5,558 nt of DNA from Mariprofundus sp. (GCA_021772845.1 JAJFLF010000289.1:1-5558); one strand, 5' to 3'; numbered from the stretch's first letter, positions 1 to 5,558 are shown. Notes: generated by a model from the letters alone, not told the origin. Program-made: numbers and translations.

Positions 1-531
1 CTGGCCGTTGAAGCTGTTACATCAGGCAACAATATCACAGTCCAGGCTGCCTCATTCGGTTCATCAACTGGATTTAGTATAGCTCAGACGGTGAATGGCC
101 TGGGCATTGCGGATACCAGTGCTACAGGGCTGGATGTGGAAGGTACGATCAATGGCCTGGCTGCAACCGGTCTTGGTCAGTTATTGATCGGTGACAGTGG
201 GGCGGTTGAAAACCTGTCTGTTTCATATAGCGGCACAGCTCCAGTGACCAGTAATATGGTAGTTGGTTTGGGGCTTGGAGCTGTTCTTGATGGTCTGGTT
301 GACCTCTATTCAAATCCAGCAACCGGGTTTGTGCTGGGTAGAATTGAGTCAGCTCAGGGAACCTATGAAGATATTACAACACGTATTACTACGCTGACCG
401 ACCAGATGGAACGCCAGCGGGTGCTGCTAACACAGTCATTTATTCAGATGGAATCATTGATGAACTCATTGAACCAGACGGGAAGTTTCTTGACGCAGCA
501 GATAAATGCACAAAATGCTGCAAATAATTAA
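1..531 (+). CDS. fliD: Flagellar hook-associated protein 2 / filament cap FliD, C-terminal part (5' end outside window)
   Basis: The frame is open from base 1 to the TAA at 529-531, giving the last 176 residues of a longer protein. FliD is the filament cap: it sits at the distal end of the flagellum outside the cell and helps flagellin subunits fold into place. Visible evidence is the V-E-G-T-I-N-G-L-A-A-T-G-L-G-Q segment at visible residues 46-60, typical of the flagellin/FliD hook 'IN' motif. A C-terminal amphipathic helix rich in Gln, Met and Leu (about 114-172, with R-I-E-S, Q-M-E-R-Q-R and F-I-Q-M-E-S-L-M-N-S-L) matches the coiled-coil end of FliD, which packs in the cap. The GTG at 91-93 is only an internal codon, because the frame continues upstream to the edge with in-family sequence. 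The following fliS and fliT-like genes support the call. No terminator is visible after it, so read-through into fliS is likely. Confidence 0.93.
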   Translation: MAVEAVTSGNNITVQAASFGSSTGFSIAQTVNGLGIADTSATGLDVEGTINGLAATGLGQLLIGDSGAVENLSVSYSGTAPVTSNMVVGLGLGAVLDGLVDLYSNPATGFVLGRIESAQGTYEDITTRITTLTDQMERQRVLLTQSFIQMESLMNSLNQTGSFLTQQINAQNAANN

Positions 532-559
532 AATTCTCATATTTATTTCAATTTAAGCC

Positions 560-586
560 TTTAGTTCAGCTACTTATATCCGATAG
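560..586 (+). promoter_or_regulatory. Candidate sigma-28 (FliA-class) promoter for fliS-fliT
   Basis: TTTAGTTC at 560-567, exactly 11 bases, then TCCGATAG at 579-586. Compared with the classical flagellar consensus TAAAGTTT-N11-GCCGATAA, this matches 5 of 8 and 6 of 8 positions, including the whole CCGATA core, with exact spacing. Transcription would start near 593, leaving a leader of about 40 bases before the fliS ATG. The position between two late flagellar genes favours a real site, but it is inferred from sequence only. Confidence 0.55.
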
Positions 587-624
587 ATACAAGGGACACG
601 ACGATCGGTCCACTACATTTGCAC

Positions 625-629
625 GGAGG
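625..629 (+). promoter_or_regulatory. Ribosome binding site of fliS
   Basis: A full GGAGG lies five bases before the ATG at 635. It fixes the fliS start and is clearly stronger than anything ahead of the next gene, which fits high-level chaperone synthesis. Confidence 0.8.
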
Positions 630-634
630 CAGCG

Positions 635-1036
635 ATGACAGGATATCAAGTTTATCAAGGTAACCAGATAGAAGGGGCCGGCCCCTTGGGTTTGGTACTT
701 CTCTCTTATGAAGCACTATATAAAGCGCTAGGGCGTACCCGTTTGGCAGTTCAGGCATCTGATATGGTTGCAGAAGCTGAGCAAACAAATCGCGCCATGG
801 AAGCACTAATAGAATTGGCAACCAATCTGAACATGGAAGAGGGTGGACAGTTGGCAGAGAGTTTGGCTAGTCTCTATGTTTATATGATGAATCGGCTGAC
901 TGAAGGACTATGTTCCACGTCTACACAGCATATTGATGAAGTCATGAAGTTGACCCAGGAACTCCGCGAAGGTTGGATGTTACTGTCAGCGCAACAGAAG
1001 AGGGAGCAGTTGAGTGGTATTAGAAACGCAGCCTGA
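635..1036 (+). CDS. fliS: Flagellar export chaperone FliS
   Basis: A 133-residue protein, the usual FliS length. FliS is a cytoplasmic helical-bundle chaperone that binds the C-terminal region of flagellin, prevents premature polymerisation and delivers it to the flagellar type III export gate. Family hallmarks are an N-terminal Y-Q-V-Y-Q segment (4-8), the first helix G-L-V-L-L-S-Y-E-A-L-Y-K-A-L (19-32; normally L-x-x-M-L-Y-D-G-A), N-L-N-M-E-E-G-G-x-L-A-E-S-L-A-S-L-Y-x-Y-M (residues 64-84), and E-L-R-E-G-W near 109-114, matching the conserved L-R-E-A-W end. The ATG at 635 is supported by a GGAGG five bases upstream. It follows fliD by 103 bases and precedes the fliT-like gene by two. A sigma-28-like promoter just upstream suggests late-class flagellar control. 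Codons 13-18 contain a perfect 16-bp GC-rich palindrome, unusual for this gene. Confidence 0.93.
   Translation: MTGYQVYQGNQIEGAGPLGLVLLSYEALYKALGRTRLAVQASDMVAEAEQTNRAMEALIELATNLNMEEGGQLAESLASLYVYMMNRLTEGLCSTSTQHIDEVMKLTQELREGWMLLSAQQKREQLSGIRNAA
672..687. repeat. Perfect 16-bp palindrome inside fliS
   Basis: AAGGGGCCGGCCCCTT reads identically on both strands and covers codons 13-18 (E-G-A-G-P-L). The core GGCCGGCC stands out in a moderately AT-rich neighbourhood. In mRNA it could fold into a short stem roughly 40 bases after the start codon. It may be only a by-product of the Gly-Ala-Gly-Pro coding choice. Confidence 0.7.
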
Positions 1037-1038
1037 TT

Positions 1039-1353
1039 ATGCCGAATAGTGCCATTGATGATTGTTTTGCCGAACTGGAAAAAATGGGCCGAGCGATCCA
1101 GAAAGAGCAATGGAATATCGTTCAGCAGTCAGCTCAAAACTATTCGAATCTGGTATTGAGTATGCAACAACTTCCTCTCGTTGAATTACCACTATCCGAA
1201 TTACAGCAGCTCGATATTTTGCATAGGCGCTATATGCGTGCGCTATCCAGACGTATGGAAACCATCAAGCATGATATATCCTGTTTAGATAATGGCATTG
1301 GAAGACTTAAACAGGTGTCGACTCTGGTTGATGAAACCCCTCAGAACAAATAA
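1039..1353 (+). CDS. fliT: Small helical protein in the FliT position; probable FliD-binding flagellar chaperone
   Basis: A 104-residue, almost wholly helical protein starting two bases after the fliS stop, with no clear Shine-Dalgarno sequence, so translation is probably coupled to fliS. In the enteric system FliT is a cytoplasmic chaperone that holds FliD before export and also acts on the master regulator FlhDC. Features that fit are the size, the order fliD-fliS-this gene, an early K-E-Q-W-N-I-V segment (22-28) resembling the 'gDWd.l' start of FliT helices, a variable middle, and a C-terminal helix rich in Arg and Leu (62-92, H-R-R-Y-M-R-A-L-S-R-R). Sequence identity to well-known FliT is low, so the call rests mainly on context. 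The gene may equally be described as a hypothetical flagellar protein. Its TAA overlaps the first bases of the terminator stem. Confidence 0.65.
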   Translation: MPNSAIDDCFAELEKMGRAIQKEQWNIVQQSAQNYSNLVLSMQQLPLVELPLSELQQLDILHRRYMRALSRRMETIKHDISCLDNGIGRLKQVSTLVDETPQNK

Positions 1354-1381
1354 AAGGCCTCTACGCAAGTAGGGGCCTTTT
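1352..1381. terminator. Bidirectional intrinsic terminator between convergent operons
   Basis: The arms AAAAGGCCTCTAC (1352-1364) and GTAGGGGCCTTTT (1369-1381) pair over 13 positions with a single T-G wobble (1360/1373), closing a GCAA tetraloop. On the + strand the stem runs into TTTTGTTTGTTTA; on the - strand it runs into TTTTATTTG. It therefore can stop transcription from the flagellar genes on the left and from hemL-hisI-hisE on the right. The stop codon of the fliT-like gene (1351-1353) is built into the stem. The 58 bases between it and the hisE stop hold no other clear feature. Confidence 0.9.
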
Positions 1382-1439
1382 GTTTGTTTAGCTAATGCCA
1401 GCGATGCGTTGAGAATCATGGGGCTGGTACCCATATCTC

Positions 1440-1772
1440 TTATCTGGATGCTTTCTCATCGTGACCGGACATACCAAAACGGCGAGCCAGTTCGTTTAAC
1501 ACATCTTCATGTGAGAGTCCTTTTTGCGCTAACATCACCATGCAGTGAAACCACAGATCAGCTGTTTCATAAATGATTTTATCAGCTTCACCATTCTTGG
1601 CAGCAATAATGGTTTCAACGGCTTCTTCACCAATTTTCTCCAGCATTTTATCTGGTTTGGCGTAAAGGGATGCAACATAGGATGCATCTGCAGATTCTGA
1701 CTTTCGTGCTTCCAATACAGCCGCAAGCTCTTTCAGAATATCGATATTGTCAGGATTTGATGATTGAGACAT
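1440..1772 (-). CDS. hisE: Phosphoribosyl-ATP pyrophosphatase HisE
   Basis: A 110-residue cytoplasmic enzyme of the MazG-like helical nucleotide pyrophosphohydrolase fold. It hydrolyses phosphoribosyl-ATP to phosphoribosyl-AMP and pyrophosphate, the second step of histidine synthesis. The family signature is clear: S-Y-V-A-S-L-Y (31-37), K-M-L-E-K-I-G-E-E-A-V-E-T-I-I-A-A-K (42-59) with the acidic E-E-x-x-E metal site at 49, 50 and 53, then Y-E-T-A-D-L-W-F-H (68-76) supplying Glu69 and Asp72, and the closing L-N-E-L-A-R-R-F (92-99). The ATG at 1770-1772 is preceded by GGAG eight bases upstream, which lies inside the end of hisI. Only five bases separate it from the hisI stop, so the two are cotranscribed. 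HisE is a separate protein here, not fused to HisI as in enterics. Confidence 0.95.
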   Translation of the reverse strand: MSQSSNPDNIDILKELAAVLEARKSESADASYVASLYAKPDKMLEKIGEEAVETIIAAKNGEADKIIYETADLWFHCMVMLAQKGLSHEDVLNELARRFGMSGHDEKASR

Positions 1773-1777
1773 AACTT

Positions 1778-2134
1778 TTACTCCAGTGGCTTTTCAATCG
1801 TGACCCAATCATCTGCTTGTCGCTGTTTGTAAAAGCATGATTGGCGATTGGTATGGCAAGCCGGGCCGGTTTGTTCAATCTTGAGCAGTATGGTGTCACC
1901 ATCACAGTCGAGATACATATCCAGCACCTTTTGTAGATGACCGGAAGATTCACCTTTCATCCACTGTTTTTGGCGTGAACGGGAATAATAGTGGGCGAAA
2001 CCGCTTGTTACGGTCTCTCGCACAGCTTCTTCATTCATCCAGGCCATCATCAGTACACGTTCGCTAGTGGCGTCCTGAGCGATGGCAGGGACAAGACCTG
2101 CATCGTTAAATGTGATGGACTCGAGCAAACTCAT
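1778..2134 (-). CDS. hisI: Phosphoribosyl-AMP cyclohydrolase HisI
   Basis: A 118-residue protein of normal length for stand-alone HisI. It opens the purine ring of phosphoribosyl-AMP to give ProFAR, the third step of histidine synthesis, directly using the product of HisE. Visible motifs are V-L-M-M-A-W-M-N-E-E-A (27-37), the Y-Y-S-R-S-R-Q-K-Q-W-M-K-G-E-S-S-G-H block (49-66), and D-C-D-G-D (76-80), whose aspartates are the expected Mg-binding residues. Cys77, Cys93 (in G-P-A-C-H) and Cys100 (in S-C-F-Y) are the zinc ligands of the family; all are intact. The start ATG overlaps the hemL stop (ATGA on the - strand, 2131-2134), implying translational coupling to hemL. No separate promoter is seen. 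Confidence 0.96.
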   Translation of the reverse strand: MSLLESITFNDAGLVPAIAQDATSERVLMMAWMNEEAVRETVTSGFAHYYSRSRQKQWMKGESSGHLQKVLDMYLDCDGDTILLKIEQTGPACHTNRQSCFYKQRQADDWVTIEKPLE

Positions 2135-3432
2135 GCAGTCAGCTTGGCGAGTGCGCGGCCAGCCGCAGTGATGGTGGCATCAATATCTGCATCTGTATGC
2201 GCAGCTGAAACAAACGCAGCTTCATATTGCGATGGAGCAAGATAAACACCTTCTTCAAGCATGGCGTTAAAATAACGACCAAAGAAAGCCAGATCACAAT
2301 GAGAACTGACATCATCACAGCATGTGACGTCATCTAGTTCAGTGAAGAATACAGTAAACATTGCACCAACCTGATTGGCTACAGCCGGAATACCTGCTTC
2401 TTTACAACCAGCTAACAGCCCTTCAACCAGACGGGTGGTTTTGGCTTCGAGTGCTTCATAAAAACCATCAGCTTGCAGGCGAGTCAGTGTTTCAAGACCA
2501 GCGCGCATGGCGAGTGGATTGCCAGAGAGTGTACCAGCCTGATAAACAGGTCCGTCGGGAGAGATCTGACGCATGATCTCTTCACGACCGCCATAAGCGC
2601 CGACAGGTAGGCCGCCACCAATGATTTTACCCAAGCAGGTCAGATCAGGCATAATATTAAAGCGTTCCTGAGCACCACCAGCAGCAACACGGAATCCACA
2701 CATCACTTCATCAAAAATAAGCAGAGCGCCTTCGGCATCACACAAGTCACGCAGTTGCTGCAAGAAGCCGTTTTCATACAGTTTCATTACACCTGTATTG
2801 CCCGGTACGGGTTCAACAATAATACAGGCAATCTCATCTTTGTTTTCAGCAAACAGACGTTTGACGGCTTCAATATCATTGAATGCAGCGGTTAGTGTCA
2901 GTTTGGCATAATCAGCCGGTACACCGGCAGAATCAGGCTCGCCGAATGTAGCCGCACCCGAGCCAGCTTTGACAAGGAAACCATCGGCATGACCGTGGTA
3001 ACCACCATCAAATTTAATGAACTTGTCTCGGCCGGTAAATCCACGTGCCAGACGCAATGCACTCATGGTCGCTTCAGAGCCGGAATTTACAAAACGAATC
3101 ACATCAATCGATGGCACCATATCAATAACCAGTTTTGCCAGATCAATTTCTAACTCACATGGTGCACCAAAGCTCATGCCAAGGGCGGCGGTTTCCTGCA
3201 CACCTTTCACAACATCCGGGTGAGCATGTCCGAGTATCATAGGCCCCCATGAACCGACATAATCGATATAGTTATTGTTATCGACATCTGTGACATAAGC
3301 GCCGCTTGCTGATGCAAAGAAGCGTGGTGTGCCACCTACAGATTTAAAGGCACGTACGGGTGAATTAACACCGCCAGGTAATACTTTTTGAGCTTGTTCG
3401 AAGTCGATTTGTGATTGCTGAATATTTGGCAT
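2131..3432 (-). CDS. hemL: Glutamate-1-semialdehyde 2,1-aminomutase HemL
   Basis: A 433-residue PLP enzyme close to the usual HemL length. It converts glutamate-1-semialdehyde to 5-aminolevulinate in the C5 pathway, the entry to haem and other tetrapyrroles, in the cytoplasm. Landmarks are the N-terminal P-G-G-V-N-S-P-V-R-A-F (19-29), N-S-G-S-E-A (116-121) for cofactor phosphate binding, G-Y-H-G-H-A-D (144-150), D-E-V-M-C-G-F-R with the PLP-nitrogen Asp241, the Schiff-base Lys269 in L-G-K-I-I-G-G-G-L-P-V-G, and A-G-T-L-S-G-N-P (299-306). All key residues are present. The ATG at 3430-3432 has AAGGA six bases upstream. It is the first gene of a hemL-hisI-hisE unit and overlaps hisI by four bases. 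The upstream gap holds a candidate promoter with an inverted repeat over its -35 box. Confidence 0.98.
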   Translation of the reverse strand: MPNIQQSQIDFEQAQKVLPGGVNSPVRAFKSVGGTPRFFASASGAYVTDVDNNNYIDYVGSWGPMILGHAHPDVVKGVQETAALGMSFGAPCELEIDLAKLVIDMVPSIDVIRFVNSGSEATMSALRLARGFTGRDKFIKFDGGYHGHADGFLVKAGSGAATFGEPDSAGVPADYAKLTLTAAFNDIEAVKRLFAENKDEIACIIVEPVPGNTGVMKLYENGFLQQLRDLCDAEGALLIFDEVMCGFRVAAGGAQERFNIMPDLTCLGKIIGGGLPVGAYGGREEIMRQISPDGPVYQAGTLSGNPLAMRAGLETLTRLQADGFYEALEAKTTRLVEGLLAGCKEAGIPAVANQVGAMFTVFFTELDDVTCCDDVSSHCDLAFFGRYFNAMLEEGVYLAPSQYEAAFVSAAHTDADIDATITAAGRALAKLTA

Positions 3433-3461
3433 GAATAGTCCTTGATGAATAATGTGGCGCG

Positions 3462-3490
3462 ACGTTAGAAAGTGCTATGAAACATGTCAA
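3462..3490 (-). promoter_or_regulatory. Candidate sigma-70 promoter of hemL-hisI-hisE
   Basis: On the - strand a perfect -35 box TTGACA (3490-3485) is followed after exactly 17 bases by TAACGT (3467-3462). The latter keeps the three most conserved -10 positions (TA....T). Transcription would start near 3455, giving a short leader of about 22 bases that contains the hemL AAGGA site. There is no hairpin terminator between the upstream SPOR gene and this site, so read-through from that gene is also possible. Confidence 0.55.
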
Positions 3491-3500
3491 TCGTGTTTCA
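3478..3500. promoter_or_regulatory. Inverted repeat over the hemL -35 box; possible operator
   Basis: TGAAACA (3478-3484) and TGTTTCA (3494-3500) are perfect complements separated by nine bases, and six of those nine are the TTGACA -35 box. Such a dyad is well placed for a dimeric regulator that would compete with RNA polymerase. The regulator is unknown. A chance 7-bp repeat in this AT-leaning gap cannot be excluded. Confidence 0.4.
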
Positions 3501-3532
3501 ATGATGAAGAACGAAAAGAGTCCAGTTAAGCT

Positions 3533-5558
3533 TTACAACTCTTCAACGGTAGCAGTGCTTTCCAGAATGGATTGATTGACCAGCCTGTCACGGCGTTTTT
3601 GAGCAGAAAGCTGATTGGTGAAACCCTTAATGTAGACAAAGTGACGAATTTCACCGTTTACGTTGAGCTTCACAGCCTCACTTTCCATGTATTTACTGTG
3701 GAAACGATCAACATACTCTTTTGCTGTTTCACTGCTATCAACCGAGGCAACAATCGTCCAGCGCTTTTGTGTGTTTAAAGGGGTAGTGCTTACTGGTCGT
3801 TGGTAGGCTTGAGTTCTGGTTCTATTGATGGATAGAGGAGCGGGTTTTACTGATCTGGTGAAGTTATTTGATGTACTGACACTGTTACCCGATGGCGCAG
3901 TTGATCTTGATGAGTTATAGATCTCTCTGGCTCTAATCAGTGGATCTGAGCTTAAGGCCAAGGGTTGTTTAAATGTAGATGTTGGAGTGCTAATTGATGG
4001 AGGGGTTGCGTCAAAAGTGCGCTGTTTGATTGGAGCTTTGGGAGCATCTAGTGGCATTCCATCAATATCTGAAACTTGTTCAAGCAATTGGGTGCCAGCT
4101 CTTCCTACACGCTTAAAACTAGCTTTTGGGATCGTAGCTTGAGCTGGTTGTTTATCCGTTTTAAATGCCTGTCCTATAGCTTCTACTTCGGCAGAAGGCT
4201 CATCATCTAAATTAAATTCAGACACCAGTTGTACGGCCTGTATTTTTGGTGTTTTAGGTGCAGCTTTAGTCTTAACAGGCGCACTCGGTGTTTGTTGGAC
4301 AAACTCAGTCTCAGCCGTTTCTGAAGCTTGGTAGGCCGATGCAGCCTCCTGTTGAGGGATTGCCGTTGGTGCTGATGTTGTGGCAATGGCTGGAGTTGTT
4401 GATGGAGCGCTTACAACAGCTATAGCTGGAGTAGCATCTTTCATTGAAACCCGATTACCTTCCCATGCGTTGGCTGCGTTCAATACCTTGGCGTTTCGCA
4501 GGCCAAGCATGGAGAGTCGTTTGATGCGTTTTTCTGCATCCTGTTGACTGTTAAAACCAAGAAGACGAACAAAGTATTTATCCAGACCTTTACTGGTGCG
4601 TTGTAGCACTTCACTTTCGATACCTTTGGCTTTGAAGCTTGCTACATATCGAAGTGCTGATGGTTTTGAAATGACTGGAGCGACAATAACCCAGTCACCA
4701 CTGTCGTATGACGTGGTTGCTGCAAGACTAGATGTAGATGCATTAACAGGAGTTGGTGTTGTTATAGGCGCTACATTTTGAGCGTGAGTCGCAGGAGGAT
4801 TTGCAGTTGGAGCGGACTCAACTTTTTCCATACCGTCGGCATCCATGCTGTCGGAAGTTTGGGCTGCATCCCGTGCGCGTTTTTGTGTTATTAATTTAAT
4901 CGCATCTTCGGTGCTGAGTGAAGCTGGAATGGAAGTCTCAGTTTGAGCAGAGCTATTTGATTCCTCTGCTTCAGAAATGGTGCCGTTTTGATCTGAGGGT
5001 TCGAGTTTATCTGCTACTGGCATGCGTTCTTTAGTCAGGTCTGTGCTGCTCAAATTAGCTTGCTCAGGCATTTCAAGTTGTTCACCTTGCACGATTTGCT
5101 CAGGTTTTTCAGTTGACCCCATGGTATACCAGTAGATGCCAGCACCTGTAATAATAAGCACAGTAGCGGCTACTGCCATGATGGGCATGCTAAAAGCACT
5201 GCCCGTACCACCTGATAAATCAGCATGAATAGCTGTTGAGTTGTCTGATGAAGAATCCGAGCCTTGATTCGGAATGGAGTCGCCCGAAATAGGGAAGCTT
5301 GAAGTCGGTGTATATTCATCTTTGTCAAAGGCGGGGAAATTATCATCAGCGAGTTGTTGTTCAGTAGCTAAATCACTATTCAGAGCACTCGCGTTCAGAT
5401 CCTGATGTGCAGAGCTCGATTCAAACTCATTGAATGATTGATCCAGATGAGAAGAAAAGCCATCTCTATTGTCGTCACTGCCAGAAGCAGGTGCTGCATC
5501 TATGGTGAATGCCTCAGCCAGATCGTTAAATGCCTCAGATGCCTCAGATGCCTCTTTG
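3533..5558 (-). CDS. Membrane-anchored protein with two variant SPOR domains (start outside window)
   Basis: The frame is open from the right edge to the TAA at 3533-3535, giving 674 visible residues. The Met at 5186-5188 is internal: 123 codons lie upstream without a stop, and no ribosome binding site was picked out there. Visible layout is a roughly 120-residue acidic, Ser/Asp/Asn-rich segment, then a transmembrane helix just after that Met (I-M-A-V-A-A-T-V-L-I-I-T-G-A-G-I-Y-W-Y), then a long Ala/Thr/Pro/Ser-rich region. Two SPOR-like units are embedded, about residues 164-236 and 475-548 counted from that Met. SPOR domains bind glycan strands lacking stem peptides, often at division sites, so the C-terminal part is probably periplasmic and the acidic part cytoplasmic. 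Both units keep the later F-V-x-x-x-G-F strand and the A-x-K-R-x-x-R-L helix but read W-x-I-V-A-x-V-x-S where typical SPORs have V-Q-x-G-S-F. The specific role is unknown; a division or cell-envelope function is inferred. No link to the downstream hemL operon is evident beyond shared direction. Confidence 0.85.
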   Translation of the reverse strand, partial: KEASEASEAFNDLAEAFTIDAAPASGSDDNRDGFSSHLDQSFNEFESSSAHQDLNASALNSDLATEQQLADDNFPAFDKDEYTPTSSFPISGDSIPNQGSDSSSDNSTAIHADLSGGTGSAFSMPIMAVAATVLIITGAGIYWYTMGSTEKPEQIVQGEQLEMPEQANLSSTDLTKERMPVADKLEPSDQNGTISEAEESNSSAQTETSIPASLSTEDAIKLITQKRARDAAQTSDSMDADGMEKVESAPTANPPATHAQNVAPITTPTPVNASTSSLAATTSYDSGDWVIVAPVISKPSALRYVASFKAKGIESEVLQRTSKGLDKYFVRLLGFNSQQDAEKRIKRLSMLGLRNAKVLNAANAWEGNRVSMKDATPAIAVVSAPSTTPAIATTSAPTAIPQQEAASAYQASETAETEFVQQTPSAPVKTKAAPKTPKIQAVQLVSEFNLDDEPSAEVEAIGQAFKTDKQPAQATIPKASFKRVGRAGTQLLEQVSDIDGMPLDAPKAPIKQRTFDATPPSISTPTSTFKQPLALSSDPLIRAREIYNSSRSTAPSGNSVSTSNNFTRSVKPAPLSINRTRTQAYQRPVSTTPLNTQKRWTIVASVDSSETAKEYVDRFHSKYMESEAVKLNVNGEIRHFVYIKGFTNQLSAQKRRDRLVNQSILESTATVEEL
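4361..4432 (-). repeat. Tandem 12-residue repeat in the linker after the first SPOR unit
   Basis: Two adjacent 36-base units encode T-P-A-I-A-V-V-S-A-P-S-T and T-P-A-I-A-T-T-S-A-P-T-A, sharing 8 of 12 residues. The DNA copies have diverged more than the protein, which suggests an old duplication kept for a flexible Pro/Ala spacer between the two SPOR units. Confidence 0.65.
5531..5554. repeat. Short 9-base tandem repeat (TGCCTCAGA, about 2.7 copies)
   Basis: TGCCTCAGA occurs at 5531-5539 and 5540-5548, followed by a partial copy at 5549-5554. In the SPOR gene it encodes repeated Ser-Glu-Ala. The unit length is a multiple of three, so copy changes would alter the acidic tail length without breaking the frame. 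It may continue past the window edge. Confidence 0.7.

Noticed and set aside
532..556. Possible terminator after fliD (AAATT...AATTT)
   Set aside because: A short AT-only stem that would not be stable; read-through into fliS is more likely.
594..611. GGAC...GTCC hairpin in the fliS leader, considered as a regulatory RNA element
   Set aside because: Only four outer pairs with an imperfect interior, and it leaves the GGAGG site free; no riboswitch-like features.
570..1110. Two open frames on the - strand under fliS and the start of the fliT-like gene (570-821 and 880-1110)
   Set aside because: They lie antisense to well-recognised coding sequence, have no recognisable domains, and no convincing ribosome binding site was noted.
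1418..1434. Small hairpin ATGGG...CCCAT downstream of hisE
   Set aside because: Only five base pairs with a seven-base loop and no T-run; the strong hairpin at 1352-1381 explains termination better.
1535..1953. Overlapping - strand frames inside hisE and hisI (1535-1726 and 1750-1953)
   Set aside because: They are out of frame with complete, motif-bearing HisE and HisI and read as shadow translations.
2296..2325. Cysteine-rich patch T-C-C-D-D-V-S-S-H-C in HemL, considered as an extra metal site
   Set aside because: Enteric HemL has a comparable V-T-C-x-x-D-V-x-x-C-D segment here as recalled, so it is family-typical.
1991..3223. Open frames on both strands within hemL and hisI (1991-2245, 2139-2333, 2361-2576, 3017-3223)
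   Set aside because: HemL and HisI are intact across these stretches; the alternative products have biased composition and no family resemblance.
3572..4781. Small + strand frames antisense to the SPOR gene (3572-3778 and 4596-4781)
   Set aside because: Both lie opposite the SPOR-like units, whose protein sequence is clearly under constraint; no independent evidence for translation.

Overview
The window looks like a stretch of a flagellated Gram-negative chromosome, most likely a proteobacterium. It carries a FliD-FliS-FliT type export and filament-cap cluster, glutamate-1-semialdehyde aminotransferase (the C5 route to 5-aminolevulinate, so not a typical alphaproteobacterium), separate HisI and HisE proteins, and a bitopic SPOR-domain envelope protein. 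A marine gamma- or zetaproteobacterial source is possible, but this is only an impression from protein flavour and was not tested.

Left part (1-1353, + strand): the 3' end of fliD, which is cut by the left edge, then fliS, then a small fliT-like gene starting two bases after the fliS stop. FliD caps the growing filament, FliS is the flagellin export chaperone, and the third gene sits where the FliD chaperone FliT is expected. The fliD-fliS gap contains a good match to a sigma-28 (FliA-class) promoter. A strong bidirectional hairpin terminator at 1352-1381 closes this cluster and also serves the convergent genes on the other side.

Middle part (3432 down to 1440, - strand): hemL, hisI and hisE form a tight operon. 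hemL and hisI overlap by four bases (ATGA), and hisI and hisE are five bases apart. HemL makes 5-aminolevulinate for haem; HisE and HisI catalyse the second and third steps of histidine synthesis. A sigma-70-like promoter with a perfect TTGACA -35 box lies just upstream of hemL. That box is the spacer of a perfect 7+7 bp inverted repeat, a plausible operator.

Right part (3533 to the right edge, - strand): one long open frame encodes a membrane-anchored protein with an acidic, Ser-rich cytoplasmic N-terminal part, one transmembrane helix, and a long low-complexity region carrying two divergent SPOR-like domains. Its true start lies beyond the right edge; the Met at 5186-5188 is internal. The two SPOR-like domains resemble each other closely and share the same departures from the usual SPOR strand-1 motif.

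Most of the window is ordinary housekeeping and motility sequence. No mobile element, RNA gene, CRISPR array or defence system was seen. The points most worth a second look are the paired variant SPOR domains, the candidate operator over the hemL promoter, and the internal sigma-28-like promoter ahead of fliS.
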